Of a DNA stretch of 62,010 nt, positions 50,926 through 59,033 are shown piece by piece (position 1 is the first letter of the stretch; every line of letters starts with the position of its first letter). The position numbers were made by a program, and so were the translations under genes. Under the pieces are notes generated by a model, which saw nothing but the letters and a program-made list of their open reading frames with translations, did no database searches and was not told the DNA's origin. The stretch is from Gemmatimonadota bacterium (lineage in GTDB: Bacteria > Gemmatimonadota > Gemmatimonadetes > Gemmatimonadales > GWC2-71-9). The stretch is taken from assembly GCA_020350425.1 (NCBI GenBank), contig CP070716.1, positions 1,350,995-1,413,004 on the forward strand. The letters run 5' to 3'.

Positions 50926-51774
50926 ATGGCAACCGTTACCAAAACCCCGTTCGAGCTGGTAGGCGCCGACGCCGGCCCGCTGCGTGGCGACGTTCGCACG
51001 CAGGAGCACGGCAGGGGCCGGCCAGCGGTCATCATCTGCCACGGATTCAAGGGCTTCAAGGACTGGGGCCATTTCCCCCACCTCGCCGACCGATTGGCCC
51101 GTGCCGGCATGACCGCCGTCTCGTTCAACTTCTCGGGAAGCGGCGTGGGCCCCGACGGCGAGTCGTTCTCCGAGCCCGAGCGGTTCGGGCACGCCACCTA
51201 CTCCAACGACCTGGCCGATCTGGAGACCGTGGCGACCGCATTGGAGGCGGGCACGCTGCTCGAAGGCCTCGCCAAGCCGACCGCCCTCGGCGTGTTCGGC
51301 CACAGCCGCGGCGGCGGGCTGGCGGTGCTGTTCGCCGCGGGCAACGCCAAGGTGAAGGTCCTGGTGACGTGGGCCGCCATTGGGAAGCTGATTCGCTGGG
51401 ATGACGGCATGCTGGACCGGCTGCGGCAGGAGGGGAGAGCCGACGTGGTGAACATGCGCACCGGGGAGGTCTTGCCGCTCTACACCGACGTGCTGGAGGA
51501 TTTCGAGCTGCACAAGGACGGGAAGCTCGACCTCGACGCCGCGGCCGAACGCATTCGGGTGCCCTGGCTCATCGTGCACGGCGCGCAGGACGAGGCGGTG
51601 TCGCTGTCGGATGGGGAGAGGCTGTACACCCTCGCGCAGGGCTCGGCCAGGTTGGAGATCATCCCCGGCGGCACGCACACGCTCGGCGCACGCCATCCGT
51701 GGGCGGGCTTCACTCCTGAGTTGGAACGGGGGATGGACCTGACGACAGAGTGGTTCACCCGCCACCTGACGTGA
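50926..51774 (+). CDS. Alpha/beta hydrolase
   Basis: 282 aa from the ATG at 50926 behind AAGGAGGT. Catalytic Ser in GHSRGGG, Asp in VHGAQDEAV and His in PGGTHTLG complete the triad; the oxyanion strand is ICHGFKGFKDW. There is no signal peptide. The family has broad esterase/acylase activity; substrate unknown. A hairpin terminator follows the stop. Confidence 0.9.
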   Translation: MATVTKTPFELVGADAGPLRGDVRTQEHGRGRPAVIICHGFKGFKDWGHFPHLADRLARAGMTAVSFNFSGSGVGPDGESFSEPERFGHATYSNDLADLETVATALEAGTLLEGLAKPTALGVFGHSRGGGLAVLFAAGNAKVKVLVTWAAIGKLIRWDDGMLDRLRQEGRADVVNMRTGEVLPLYTDVLEDFELHKDGKLDLDAAAERIRVPWLIVHGAQDEAVSLSDGERLYTLAQGSARLEIIPGGTHTLGARHPWAGFTPELERGMDLTTEWFTRHLT

Positions 51775-51790
51775 CGGGTGGATGTGCAAC

Positions 51791-51817
51791 CGGGCGGCCC
51801 CTCGGAGGAGCCGCCCG
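51791..51817. terminator. Terminator hairpin after the alpha/beta hydrolase
   Basis: CGGGCGGC (51791-51798) pairs with GCCGCCCG (51810-51817) around an 11-base loop that can fold further. It lies exactly between the plus-strand stop at 51774 and the minus-strand stop at 51825, as a convergent terminator would. Confidence 0.65.
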
Positions 51818-51824
51818 GCGCGCC

Positions 51825-52007
51825 CTACAGTCCGGCCGCGTAGAGTGGGTCTACGGTTTGTGCTCGACCGGCGCGCACTGCCACCGGACGACGGCGGCGC
51901 AGAAGCAGACTGGCTGCCGTGGCCGCCGCGACCGTCGCAAGCGCGAGGAGTCCGACACCAAAGCTTCTGATAGGTACCTCCCTGAGAGTGTGGCGCGTCG
52001 CGACCAA
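51825..52007 (-). CDS. Possible small single-pass membrane protein
   Basis: Up to 60 aa from a TTG at 52007 with no ribosome-binding site. The chain has one clear membrane helix (VGLLALATVAAATAASLLL) followed by RRRR and a short tail. A strong AGGGAGGT lies inside the frame, five bases ahead of an ATC codon, which would give a 48-aa protein with a rare non-AUG start. The terminator just beyond its stop supports a real gene, but no family is recognised. Confidence 0.35.
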   Translation of the reverse strand: MVATRHTLREVPIRSFGVGLLALATVAAATAASLLLRRRRPVAVRAGRAQTVDPLYAAGL

Positions 52008-52153
52008 GGGCTGTCGCTCGCAGACAATATAGTGATCTACGCAATACTTCTTACCCCGTTGTGTATTGTTCGGTTCGCGTGGCTGTCACCGGTTCGTCGC
52101 ACCGCACGCGTCCGGGCAGCCCCTGGTACGAATCGTTCCACTCTTCGCGCCGC

Positions 52154-52726
52154 ATGACACACTCGAAGCTCGAGCGCCTGCGTGAGCGCCTCGTCACTCA
52201 CGCTCCCGAGCGCGCCACCGGTCCCGGCAGGATCGAGGCGGCCGTTGCGATCGTGCTGGTGCCCACCGGGACGCACGACCTGGAGCTCCTGTTCATCAAG
52301 CGCGCGGAGGAGCCTGGCGATCCGTGGTCGGGACAGATGGCGTTGCCGGGTGGCCGGCGCGAGGAGGGCGACCCGGACCTGTTCACCACCGCCACGCGCG
52401 AGACCTACGAGGAAACGCACGTGGCGTTGCCGCAGGAGAGCCTGTTGGGCGAGCTGGACGACCTGGCTCCCGTGACCCCCGTACTCCCGCCCGTGGTGGT
52501 GCGTCCCTTCGTGTTCGGGCTGGAGGAGAAACCGCCGATCACCCCGAGTCGCGAGGTCGCCCTCCACGTCTGGACCTCCCTGGGAGAGCTGGGCCGCAAA
52601 GCCGCCGAGAGCCGGGTGACGGTCCGAGGGGTCGAGCTCACGGTGCCGTCCTACCGGATTGGCCCGCACGTCGTGTGGGGCATGACGCACCGTATCATCA
52701 GCCGTTTCATAGATTTAACGCGCTGA
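52154..52726 (+). CDS. Nudix hydrolase (CoA pyrophosphatase-like)
   Basis: 190 aa from the ATG at 52154 (MTHSKLERLRERL). The Nudix box runs from LPGGRREEGDPDLFTTATRE through TYEET, with the extended spacing and early Gly-Arg-Arg typical of CoA diphosphatases; metal ligands are in RETYEE. It would hydrolyse CoA or acyl-CoA to phosphopantetheine and ADP. Substrate not certain from sequence. Confidence 0.88.
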   Translation: MTHSKLERLRERLVTHAPERATGPGRIEAAVAIVLVPTGTHDLELLFIKRAEEPGDPWSGQMALPGGRREEGDPDLFTTATRETYEETHVALPQESLLGELDDLAPVTPVLPPVVVRPFVFGLEEKPPITPSREVALHVWTSLGELGRKAAESRVTVRGVELTVPSYRIGPHVVWGMTHRIISRFIDLTR

Positions 52727-52785
52727 CCCGCAAGGGGAGCTTGATTGCGCCAGCCCCGATTCGCAGATTTAGGCACGCGTAATTC

Positions 52786-52800
52786 CGGGATTCAATCCCG
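52786..52800. promoter_or_regulatory. Palindrome CGGGATT-C-AATCCCG upstream of the DtxR-type gene
   Basis: Seven-base arms around one base, ending 24 bp before the start at 52825. A TTTAGGC half-site (52768-52774) resembling a DtxR box half lies just upstream. Candidate autoregulatory operator. Confidence 0.4.
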
Positions 52801-52824
52801 AGAAACATCTCCCCGGCAGGGCCC

Positions 52825-53526
52825 ATGAGCGCAGAAGCCAACGCCAGCGGATACAGCCGGTCCACCGAGGACTACCTCAAGGTCATCTACGAGCTCGAGG
52901 GGCGGGGTGCCCCCGTGCAGACCAGAGCCATCGCCGAAGCGCTGGAGATCGCGGCCCCGTCGGTGAGCGGCATGGTCAAGCGGCTGTCGGAGTCGGGGCT
53001 GGTGGAGCACGTGCCGTATCGAGGGGTGCGGCTCACCGGCTCGGGTCGTCGCGCGGCGCTCAAGATGGTGCGGCGCCACCGCATCGTGGAGACCTACCTC
53101 ACGCAGAAGCTGGGGTACGACTGGGACTCGGTGCACGACGAGGCGGAACGGCTCGAGCATGCGGTCTCCGATGAGCTCATCGGGCGCATGGCCATGGCGC
53201 TCGGCAACCCGCGCTACGATCCGCACGGCGCGCCGATTCCCACGAAGGACGGACAGATCGAGGAGCAGGAGCTGCTGCCACTCTCCGAGGTGCCGGTCGG
53301 GAGCATGGCGGAGCTGCGGCTCGTGAGTGACCGGGATCCCGAGCTGTTGCGCTACATCGCCTCACTCGGGCTCAAGGTGGGTGTCGCGTTCGAGGTGATC
53401 GGCCGCCAGCCGTTCAAGGGGCCCGTCACGATCAGACTGCCCGGCAAGCCGCCGCGCGATGAGAACCTCGGCCATGAGCTGGCGGCCGCGCTGCAGTGCT
53501 GGGAGCGGGAGGGGGAGGTCGGGTAG
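52825..53526 (+). CDS. DtxR/MntR family metal-dependent regulator
   Basis: 233 aa. Winged helix at about 10-75 (STEDYLKVIYELEGRG, AEALEIAAPSVSGMVKRLSESGLVEHVPYRGVRLT). Dimerisation/metal domain (RRHRIVETYLTQKLGYDWDSVHDEAERLEHAVSDELIGRM) carries the metal ligands His/Glu in DEAERLEH. The C-terminal SH3-like FeoA-type domain follows (LPLSEVPVGSMAELRLV). The full three-domain layout suggests an iron- (DtxR/IdeR) or manganese-responsive repressor. A ferritin gene lies 2.5 kb downstream. Confidence 0.93.
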   Translation: MSAEANASGYSRSTEDYLKVIYELEGRGAPVQTRAIAEALEIAAPSVSGMVKRLSESGLVEHVPYRGVRLTGSGRRAALKMVRRHRIVETYLTQKLGYDWDSVHDEAERLEHAVSDELIGRMAMALGNPRYDPHGAPIPTKDGQIEEQELLPLSEVPVGSMAELRLVSDRDPELLRYIASLGLKVGVAFEVIGRQPFKGPVTIRLPGKPPRDENLGHELAAALQCWEREGEVG

Positions 53527-53542
53527 ACCCCGCCCGAGGAGC

Positions 53543-54493
53543 CTAGGCCTCCTTGGACCGCTCCAGTCCCCACAGGATCCCGGCGAGCCGCTTGTCCCGG
53601 GCGGGTTTGATCACGTCCACCTGCTCCTTGTAGGTCCGCTCGATCATGTGTATCAGGCGGCGCTGCTGCTCGGGCTCCAGCCGGGACCAGGTCGGCAGGT
53701 CGTCCCAGATCGTCTCGAAGGTCTGCAGCAGCCGCTGCAGAAAGCCGGCCACGCCGCGATTCCCGGCGGCGAGATGATAGGTGAGGTGGGGCCCGGCCGC
53801 CGCCCAGCCCAGTGCCGGGCCGAGCGAGATCGCCCGGTCCAGATCGTCGATGTCGATCACCCCGTTGAGCACCAGGTCGATGGCCTCGCGCCAGACCGCC
53901 GCCGCGATGCGGTTCGCCACGGCGCCAGGTACCTGCTTCCTGATGACGACCGGGATGCGCCCGAGGGCGTAGAGCCATCCCTTGACCAGCTCCACGGTGG
54001 CCTTGTCGGCGTCCGGACCGGGGACGACCTCCACCAGGGGGATGAGCTCGGGTGGATTCAACGGATGGGTGGTGAAGCAACGCCCCTTGCGACGGCAGCG
54101 AGCGGCGATGTCGCTGGGCGCGAGGCCGCTCGATGAGCTGGTCACGGCTCGGGCCCCCCCCGCCACCGACTCGACCGCCTCGAACATCTTCTGCTTGGTG
54201 CCCAGGTCTTCGGGACCGGCCTCGATCACCCACTGAGCCTGGCCGCAAGCCTCCAGGAGCGAGCGGCCCAGATGCAGGCTCGAGATGCCGGTCTCGACCG
54301 TGTTTGCGTCGGCACGCTTGAGCAACGAAAGGGAGCGCGCGCGCGCTACCACCTCCTCTTTCGCGTCGAGCAACGCGTTCATCTCGACGTCGTACAGCGA
54401 GACCGGCCATCCGTGGGCGACGCACAATGCCGCCCATCCCCGTCCCACACTGCCGGCCCCGACCACCGCGACACGAACCTGCGCGTCAGCCAT
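53543..54493 (-). CDS. 3-hydroxyacyl-CoA dehydrogenase family protein
   Basis: 316 aa from the ATG at 54493; the frame is open upstream but that stretch is the reverse of the next gene. Rossmann motif VVGAGSVGRGWAALCVAHG, then SSSSGLAPSDIAARC and catalytic His in THPLNPPELIPLVEVVPG. It resembles the lambda-crystallin/L-gulonate dehydrogenase branch as well as beta-oxidation enzymes, so the substrate is open. Overlaps the nucleoside hydrolase stop by 8 bp. Confidence 0.9.
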   Translation of the reverse strand: MADAQVRVAVVGAGSVGRGWAALCVAHGWPVSLYDVEMNALLDAKEEVVARARSLSLLKRADANTVETGISSLHLGRSLLEACGQAQWVIEAGPEDLGTKQKMFEAVESVAGGARAVTSSSSGLAPSDIAARCRRKGRCFTTHPLNPPELIPLVEVVPGPDADKATVELVKGWLYALGRIPVVIRKQVPGAVANRIAAAVWREAIDLVLNGVIDIDDLDRAISLGPALGWAAAGPHLTYHLAAGNRGVAGFLQRLLQTFETIWDDLPTWSRLEPEQQRRLIHMIERTYKEQVDVIKPARDKRLAGILWGLERSKEA

Positions 54494-55421
54494 CTGTCTC
54501 CTCCATGAACACGCGCCCCAGCAGTCCGCGCATCGTGGGGACGTCCACCCCGACCGCGACCTGCGTCGGCGCACCCGCCGGGCTCTCCACCGTGTGCCCC
54601 CGGTGCTCGCCGTCCTCAAGGTTCACGTCGAGCCGCAGTTGCGCCAGAGTGAGCAGTCCGGGCGCCAGCAGCTCACCTACGGGGAGCACGTCGTTCACCA
54701 CACACCCCTGGAGCCGCTCCTGGGCGCAGTGGAACTCCACGTAGAAGCGCAGGGCCTGCGCGAGCCACGCGGTGAGCGGATCGGCCGATTCGGCGAGCCG
54801 CGCCACCTCCGCCGCGGTGAGGGTCATTCGGCGGGTGACGTCGAGTCCCACCATGACGGTCGGAAGACCGGAGCGCAGCACCCGGTCGGTTGCCTCCGGG
54901 TCGCTCCACGCGTTGAAGTCGGCCCAGCGATTGGTGTTTCCCCGCTCGCTGACGTTGCCGAACATCCCGAGATGCCGGCAGACGCGGGCGCCGACCAGGT
55001 CGGCGTCGGCCTCGAGAGCGTGCGCCAGGTTGGTGAGGGGACCCAGGGTCACCAGCGTCACCGGCTCCGAGCACGACTGCAGCACGTCCAACAGCACGGT
55101 GGGGGCCGGAACCACTGGCGGGGCCTCGGGCACCGGGGCGTACCCGACACCGTTCGGGCCGTGGGTTTCGGGGGCCGTCGTCAGGTCGCGCTCGAGCGGC
55201 CGCTCGGCGCCCGCGCGGATGGGAATGTCCGCGCGGTCGGTCAGCTCCAGCAGCACGCGGGCGTTGCGTGTGGTCGCGGCAAGGGTGGCGTTCCCGTAGG
55301 TTGTCGTGACCGCCCGCACCTCGAGCTCGGGTGAGCGAACCGCGAGCGCGAGCGCCACGACGTCGTCGATCCCGGGGTCGGTGTCGATGACGATCGGCAG
55401 GCTCGATTGGCTGGCGGGCAT
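54486..55421 (-). CDS. Nucleoside hydrolase (IunH family)
   Basis: 311 aa. The calcium-binding DTDPGIDDVVALALA motif is at 13-27, with VTTTYGNATLAATTRNA, VTLVTLGPLTNLA and the active-site WADFNAWSDPEA region. It splits ribonucleosides into base and ribose for salvage. Co-translated with the dehydrogenase downstream. Confidence 0.95.
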   Translation of the reverse strand: MPASQSSLPIVIDTDPGIDDVVALALAVRSPELEVRAVTTTYGNATLAATTRNARVLLELTDRADIPIRAGAERPLERDLTTAPETHGPNGVGYAPVPEAPPVVPAPTVLLDVLQSCSEPVTLVTLGPLTNLAHALEADADLVGARVCRHLGMFGNVSERGNTNRWADFNAWSDPEATDRVLRSGLPTVMVGLDVTRRMTLTAAEVARLAESADPLTAWLAQALRFYVEFHCAQERLQGCVVNDVLPVGELLAPGLLTLAQLRLDVNLEDGEHRGHTVESPAGAPTQVAVGVDVPTMRGLLGRVFMEETDG

Positions 55422-55482
55422 CTTCGCCTAAGATATGTTATGCGGGAGCGCGAGGCGTCCCGACCATCCACCGGAGGAAACC

Positions 55483-55992
55483 GTGCGCCAACGCCACCCA
55501 GTCGTCTTCCTGTCGCTGACCGCCGTCGTTGTCGGCTGCGCGCCGACGGCCTCGACGCAGCTCGAAGCCAACAAGGAGGTCATCCGCCGGTTCGCCGAGA
55601 TCACCAACGCCGCCGATTGGGACGCGTTGGACGAGGTGATGACCGAGGACTTCCGTCGCCACAGCCAGGCGACCGCCGGCCCGCCGGTGACGTCCCGCGA
55701 AGAGTTCATACAGCTGCAGCAGTCGTTCCTCGTGGGCATGCCCGACCAACGCGTCGACATCGAGATGCTCATCGCCGAGGGCGACAAGGTGGCGATCTAC
55801 GCCACCTACTCCGGTACCCATACCGGACCCATGGGCGAGTTCCCGCCCACCGGCAGGCGGGCCGAAAGCAAGTTCCTCGCCATCTTCCGGTTCGAGGACG
55901 GCAAGATCGCGGAGCTCTGGGCCGAGTGGGACAACCTCGCCATGCTGGCGCAGCTCGGCCTGCTGCCGCCGCCTGCTCCGGCGGGTGGGTGA
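55483..55992 (+). CDS. SnoaL-like (ester cyclase fold) lipoprotein
   Basis: 169 aa from the GTG at 55483 behind GGAGGA. Lipoprotein signal VVFLSLTAVVVGC. The SnoaL/NTF2 fold follows: NKEVIRRFAEITNAADWDALDEVMTEDFRRH, FLVGMPDQRVDIEMLIAEGDKVAIYATYSGTHTG, FLAIFRFEDGKIAELWAEWD. Related proteins are often annotated as ester cyclases; periplasmic function unknown. Confidence 0.88.
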   Translation: MRQRHPVVFLSLTAVVVGCAPTASTQLEANKEVIRRFAEITNAADWDALDEVMTEDFRRHSQATAGPPVTSREEFIQLQQSFLVGMPDQRVDIEMLIAEGDKVAIYATYSGTHTGPMGEFPPTGRRAESKFLAIFRFEDGKIAELWAEWDNLAMLAQLGLLPPPAPAGG

Positions 55993-56062
55993 GGTCGCCG
56001 GAATTCACAAACGAGCTTGACGACGACCAGGGACGGACGTCCCCGATGATGGGAGGGTGAGT

Positions 56063-56560
56063 ATGCACGAGAAGAGCATCGAGCTCCTCAACAAGGCGAT
56101 AGCGGACGAGCTGTCCGCCGTTCATCAGTACATGTACTTCCACTTCCACTGCGACGACCAGGGATACGATCTCCTGGCCGGATTGTTCAAGAAGACTGCC
56201 ATAGATGAGATGATCCACGTGGAGGTGGCGGCCGAGCGCATCCTCTTCCTCGGTGGCGACGTCGAGATGAAACCCGCAGAGCAGACCGAGAAGATCCGGG
56301 ACGTGCGCAAGATGCTCGAGCGCGCGGCCACGATGGAGCACGAGAGCGCCAAGGAGTACAACGAGTGGGCCAACGAGTGTAGCGCGAACGCGGACTCCGC
56401 CTCGAAGCGCATCTTCGAGGACCTGGTCGCCGACGAGGAACGCCACTACGACCAGTTCCAGACGGAGATGGAGAACATGGACAAGTTCGGCGAGAATTAC
56501 CTCGCCCTGCAGTCCATTGAGCGCAGCAAGAGCGTGGCGGCAAAGCCGGCGGCGAAGTGA
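56063..56560 (+). CDS. Ferritin-like bacterioferritin
   Basis: 165 aa from the ATG at 56063 (GGGAGGG ahead). Four-helix bundle with di-iron ligands in [33 protein letters not shown] and [10 protein letters not shown]. Stores iron or oxidises Fe2+. The C-terminal AKPAAK tail is short and basic. It is followed by the pyrophosphatase with a GTGA overlap. Confidence 0.92.
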   Translation: MHEKSIELLNKAIADELSAVHQYMYFHFHCDDQGYDLLAGLFKKTAIDEMIHVEVAAERILFLGGDVEMKPAEQTEKIRDVRKMLERAATMEHESAKEYNEWANECSANADSASKRIFEDLVADEERHYDQFQTEMENMDKFGENYLALQSIERSKSVAAKPAAK

Positions 56561-57171
56561 GCTTCCCGCGGCCCTTCTACCGCTGGCGGCCGCACCCCTG
56601 GCACGGACTTGAGGTGGGGCCGAACCCGCCGGCGCTGGTGCACGCCTACGTCGAGATCTCCCCGTTCGATCTGGTGAAGTACGAGGTGGACAAGGAGACG
56701 GGCTACCTGCGGGTGGACCGGCCGCAGCGCACGTCCTCGCAGCATCCGACCCTCTACGGGTTCATTCCGCGCACCTACTGCGGCGAGAGGGTGCGCGGCC
56801 TCATGAAGGGCGCCAAGCGCGGCGACGGCGACCCGCTCGACATCTGCGTGGTCAGCGAGCGTCCGATCGCGCGGGCGGAGGTGATCGTGAACGCCCGGGT
56901 GGTGGGTGGGCTGCCGATGCTGGATCACGGCGAGGCCGACGACAAGATTGTCGCCGTGCTGGAGAACGATCCGGTCTGGGGCGGAGTCGAGAGCATCGAC
57001 AGGATGCCGGAGGCGCTCGTGAAGCGGCTGCGCCACTACTTCATGACGTACAAGTCGATGCCGGGTGAGCCCGCCGATGTCTCCATTGGCGAGACGTACG
57101 ACCAGAACCACGCCAAGAAGGTGATCCGGGCGGCGATCGAGGACTACGAGGCGGAGTTCGGAGGCGAGTGA
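56557..57171 (+). CDS. ppa: Inorganic pyrophosphatase (family I)
   Basis: 204 aa, GTG start. Family I signatures: [31 protein letters not shown], and the metal-binding [20 protein letters not shown] and a C-terminal AIEDYEAEF follow. It splits pyrophosphate to drive biosynthesis, with Mg2+. Co-translated with the ferritin. Confidence 0.96.
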   Translation: MSFPRPFYRWRPHPWHGLEVGPNPPALVHAYVEISPFDLVKYEVDKETGYLRVDRPQRTSSQHPTLYGFIPRTYCGERVRGLMKGAKRGDGDPLDICVVSERPIARAEVIVNARVVGGLPMLDHGEADDKIVAVLENDPVWGGVESIDRMPEALVKRLRHYFMTYKSMPGEPADVSIGETYDQNHAKKVIRAAIEDYEAEFGGE

Positions 57172-57180
57172 GGCGCGGGA

Positions 57181-57558
57181 ATGCCTGATGACGCAAGGGC
57201 CCACTATGCCGCGCTGATTGACGCGTTCGGCAAGGGCTGGGAGGAGGGCGACGCTGAGCGCCTGTCGGACCTGTTCACGGAGACAGCGGTGTTCCTGCCC
57301 GATCCCTTTGCCAAGCCGCTCACGGGGCGCAAGGCCGTCGCCGAGTACTGGAAGGACATCCCGTACGAGCAGTCGGAGATCAAGTTCCTGTCAGGCGAGG
57401 TGTATGCCGCGGGGCCCTGGTTCGGGGTCGAATTCAAGTGCACCTTCAGGCGCCGGCGCACCGGCGAGCCGGTCGACGTCCGCGGTGCGCTCTTCTGCGA
57501 AACCGAGGGGGGAAAGATCTCGGAGATGCGGATGTACTGGCACCGGGTGAAGGGGTGA
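57181..57558 (+). CDS. SnoaL/NTF2-like protein
   Basis: 125 aa, ATG at 57181. NTF2-like fold: AALIDAFGKGWEEGDAERLSDLFTETAVFLPDPF, GRKAVAEYWKDI, WFGVEFKCTFRRRRTG, GGKISEMRMYWHRV. Cytoplasmic; substrate unknown. Stop overlaps the DUF72 gene as GTGA. Confidence 0.88.
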   Translation: MPDDARAHYAALIDAFGKGWEEGDAERLSDLFTETAVFLPDPFAKPLTGRKAVAEYWKDIPYEQSEIKFLSGEVYAAGPWFGVEFKCTFRRRRTGEPVDVRGALFCETEGGKISEMRMYWHRVKG

Positions 57559-58370
57559 CCGTGGAGCTGCTGATCGGTACGCAGGGCTGGGAGTACGGTG
57601 CCTGGGTGGGACCGTTCTACCCCCGGGGGACCAAGCCGGGAGAGATGCTCGGCGTCTACGGGCGGGCCTTCCCGACCGTTGAGGTCGTCTCGACGGCCTA
57701 CGGCCTGCCGTCGGATCCGGCCGTCGCGGGCTGGCGCCGTGACACGCCGCCCGCCTTCGAGTTCGCGCTGCGGCTCCCGCAGGTCATTACCCACGAGCGG
57801 CGCCTCACCGACGCCGACAAGCTGGTCCGGCGGTTCGTGGACAGGGTGAGCCCGCTCGAGGATCGCCTGGGGCCGATCCTCATCCAGATGAGTCCGGCGT
57901 TCAAGGCCGGCGGTGGCAATCAGACGGTCCTGGAGAAGTTTCTCGGGGAGCTTCCGTCGGGGTTCCGCTGGGCGGTGGAGTTCCGGGATCCCGGATGGAC
58001 GACCCCGGCGGTGAGCGATCTCTTGCGGCGGCGGAACGTAGCGACCGTGCTGGCCGACGGCCGGTGGATTCGGCGCGAGCAGATGATGGAGCTGGCCATC
58101 GAGCCCACCGCGGACTTTGCCTACGTACGGTGGCTGGGGGCGGGAAAGCGGCTGGTTGATTTCTCGTACGTGCAGCTCGAGCGCGAGCGGGAAATCGAGA
58201 CGTGGGCCGACACCGTGCGCACGCTCGCAAGCAGGGTGGGCAAGATGTACGGCTATTTCAGCAACCACTTCCAGGGACACGCGCCACAAAGCGCTCGCGC
58301 GCTGCAGCGGCTGTTGGGGCAGGAGGCAGTGAGCCCCGATGCATTGCGCGAGCAGGCCGAACTCTTCTAA
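57555..58370 (+). CDS. DUF72 (YecE-like) TIM-barrel protein
   Basis: 271 aa from the GTG at 57555 (a second GTG lies two codons on). The DUF72 start IGTQGWEYGAWVGPFYPRG is clear, then ALRLPQVITHERRL, GPILIQMSPAF, FRWAVEFRDPGWT and YGYFSNHFQGHAPQSA. TIM-barrel fold; suggested roles in nucleic-acid metabolism are not proven. Co-translated with the SnoaL-like gene. Confidence 0.93.
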   Translation: MTVELLIGTQGWEYGAWVGPFYPRGTKPGEMLGVYGRAFPTVEVVSTAYGLPSDPAVAGWRRDTPPAFEFALRLPQVITHERRLTDADKLVRRFVDRVSPLEDRLGPILIQMSPAFKAGGGNQTVLEKFLGELPSGFRWAVEFRDPGWTTPAVSDLLRRRNVATVLADGRWIRREQMMELAIEPTADFAYVRWLGAGKRLVDFSYVQLEREREIETWADTVRTLASRVGKMYGYFSNHFQGHAPQSARALQRLLGQEAVSPDALREQAELF

Positions 58371-58397
58371 TTAGGGCACTTTGCCAGAGAGAAGGTC

Positions 58398-58985
58398 GTG
58401 GCGCCTCGATCCGTCCTATTCATCGATGACGACCCCGACGTCCTGCGCACGCTCGGTGACTACTTCGAGCGGCTCGGTCACGTCGTGCACCGTGCGTCAT
58501 CGGGCAAAGAGGGCATCGACCTGTGGAAGCGCGTCCAGCCGGACGTCACCGTGCTGGACCTCTACATGCCGGAGATGAACGGGCTCGAGGTGTTGGAGCA
58601 GCTGCGCCATCGGCAGGCCATGGTGATCATGTTGACCGCCTACGGCGACGTGGAGTCGGCGGTCGAGGCGATGCGACTCGGGGCGGAAAACTTCCTCACC
58701 AAGCCCATCGACATGTCACACCTGGTGCAGGTCGTGAAGAAAGCGGGGGAGAAGAGCAGCCTGCATCGCGAGGTCGTCGAGCTGCGCGAGCGCCTGACCC
58801 CCAACATCAGACGCCGTCTCTTTCGCGTAGCCCTGCTGCTGATCCTGATCGTCATATCGGTGGCCCTCGGCCGCTGGATCGGGGATGCGGGCGAGGACGC
58901 CCGGCCGCGCGAGCCGATCCCGGTGCCCATCGATTCGAGCCCCAACCCCGCACCGACGCCCAACGACGGGCTCGACTGGGAGTAG
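58398..58985 (+). CDS. Membrane-anchored single-domain response regulator
   Basis: 195 aa, GTG start. Receiver domain 1-115 with FIDDDPD, phospho-acceptor Asp54 (VLDLYMPEMNG), Thr80 and Lys102 (LTKPID), all intact. A short linker helix is followed by one membrane helix at about 141-159 (LFRVALLLILIVISVALG) and a Pro-rich periplasmic tail. It has no DNA-binding or enzymatic output. No kinase is adjacent. The anchor would hold the receiver at the membrane, as a phosphate sink or partner of membrane proteins. Confidence 0.82.
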   Translation: MAPRSVLFIDDDPDVLRTLGDYFERLGHVVHRASSGKEGIDLWKRVQPDVTVLDLYMPEMNGLEVLEQLRHRQAMVIMLTAYGDVESAVEAMRLGAENFLTKPIDMSHLVQVVKKAGEKSSLHREVVELRERLTPNIRRRLFRVALLLILIVISVALGRWIGDAGEDARPREPIPVPIDSSPNPAPTPNDGLDWE

Positions 58986-59033
58986 GGCAGGCGTCTGGCG
59001 ACGCGGGGTACCGCGACGCTTTCTTCTCTCCGT

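Larger units (their letters stand above)
51775..52153. other. 379-bp stretch with terminator and a doubtful small gene
   Basis: Besides the terminator at 51791 and the 60-codon minus-strand frame at 51825-52007, it holds CAATAC (52042-52047) and GTATTG (52063-52068) as a spaced inverted repeat. This repeat may belong to the promoter region of the Nudix gene at 52154. No tRNA or structured RNA was recognised. Confidence 0.5.
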
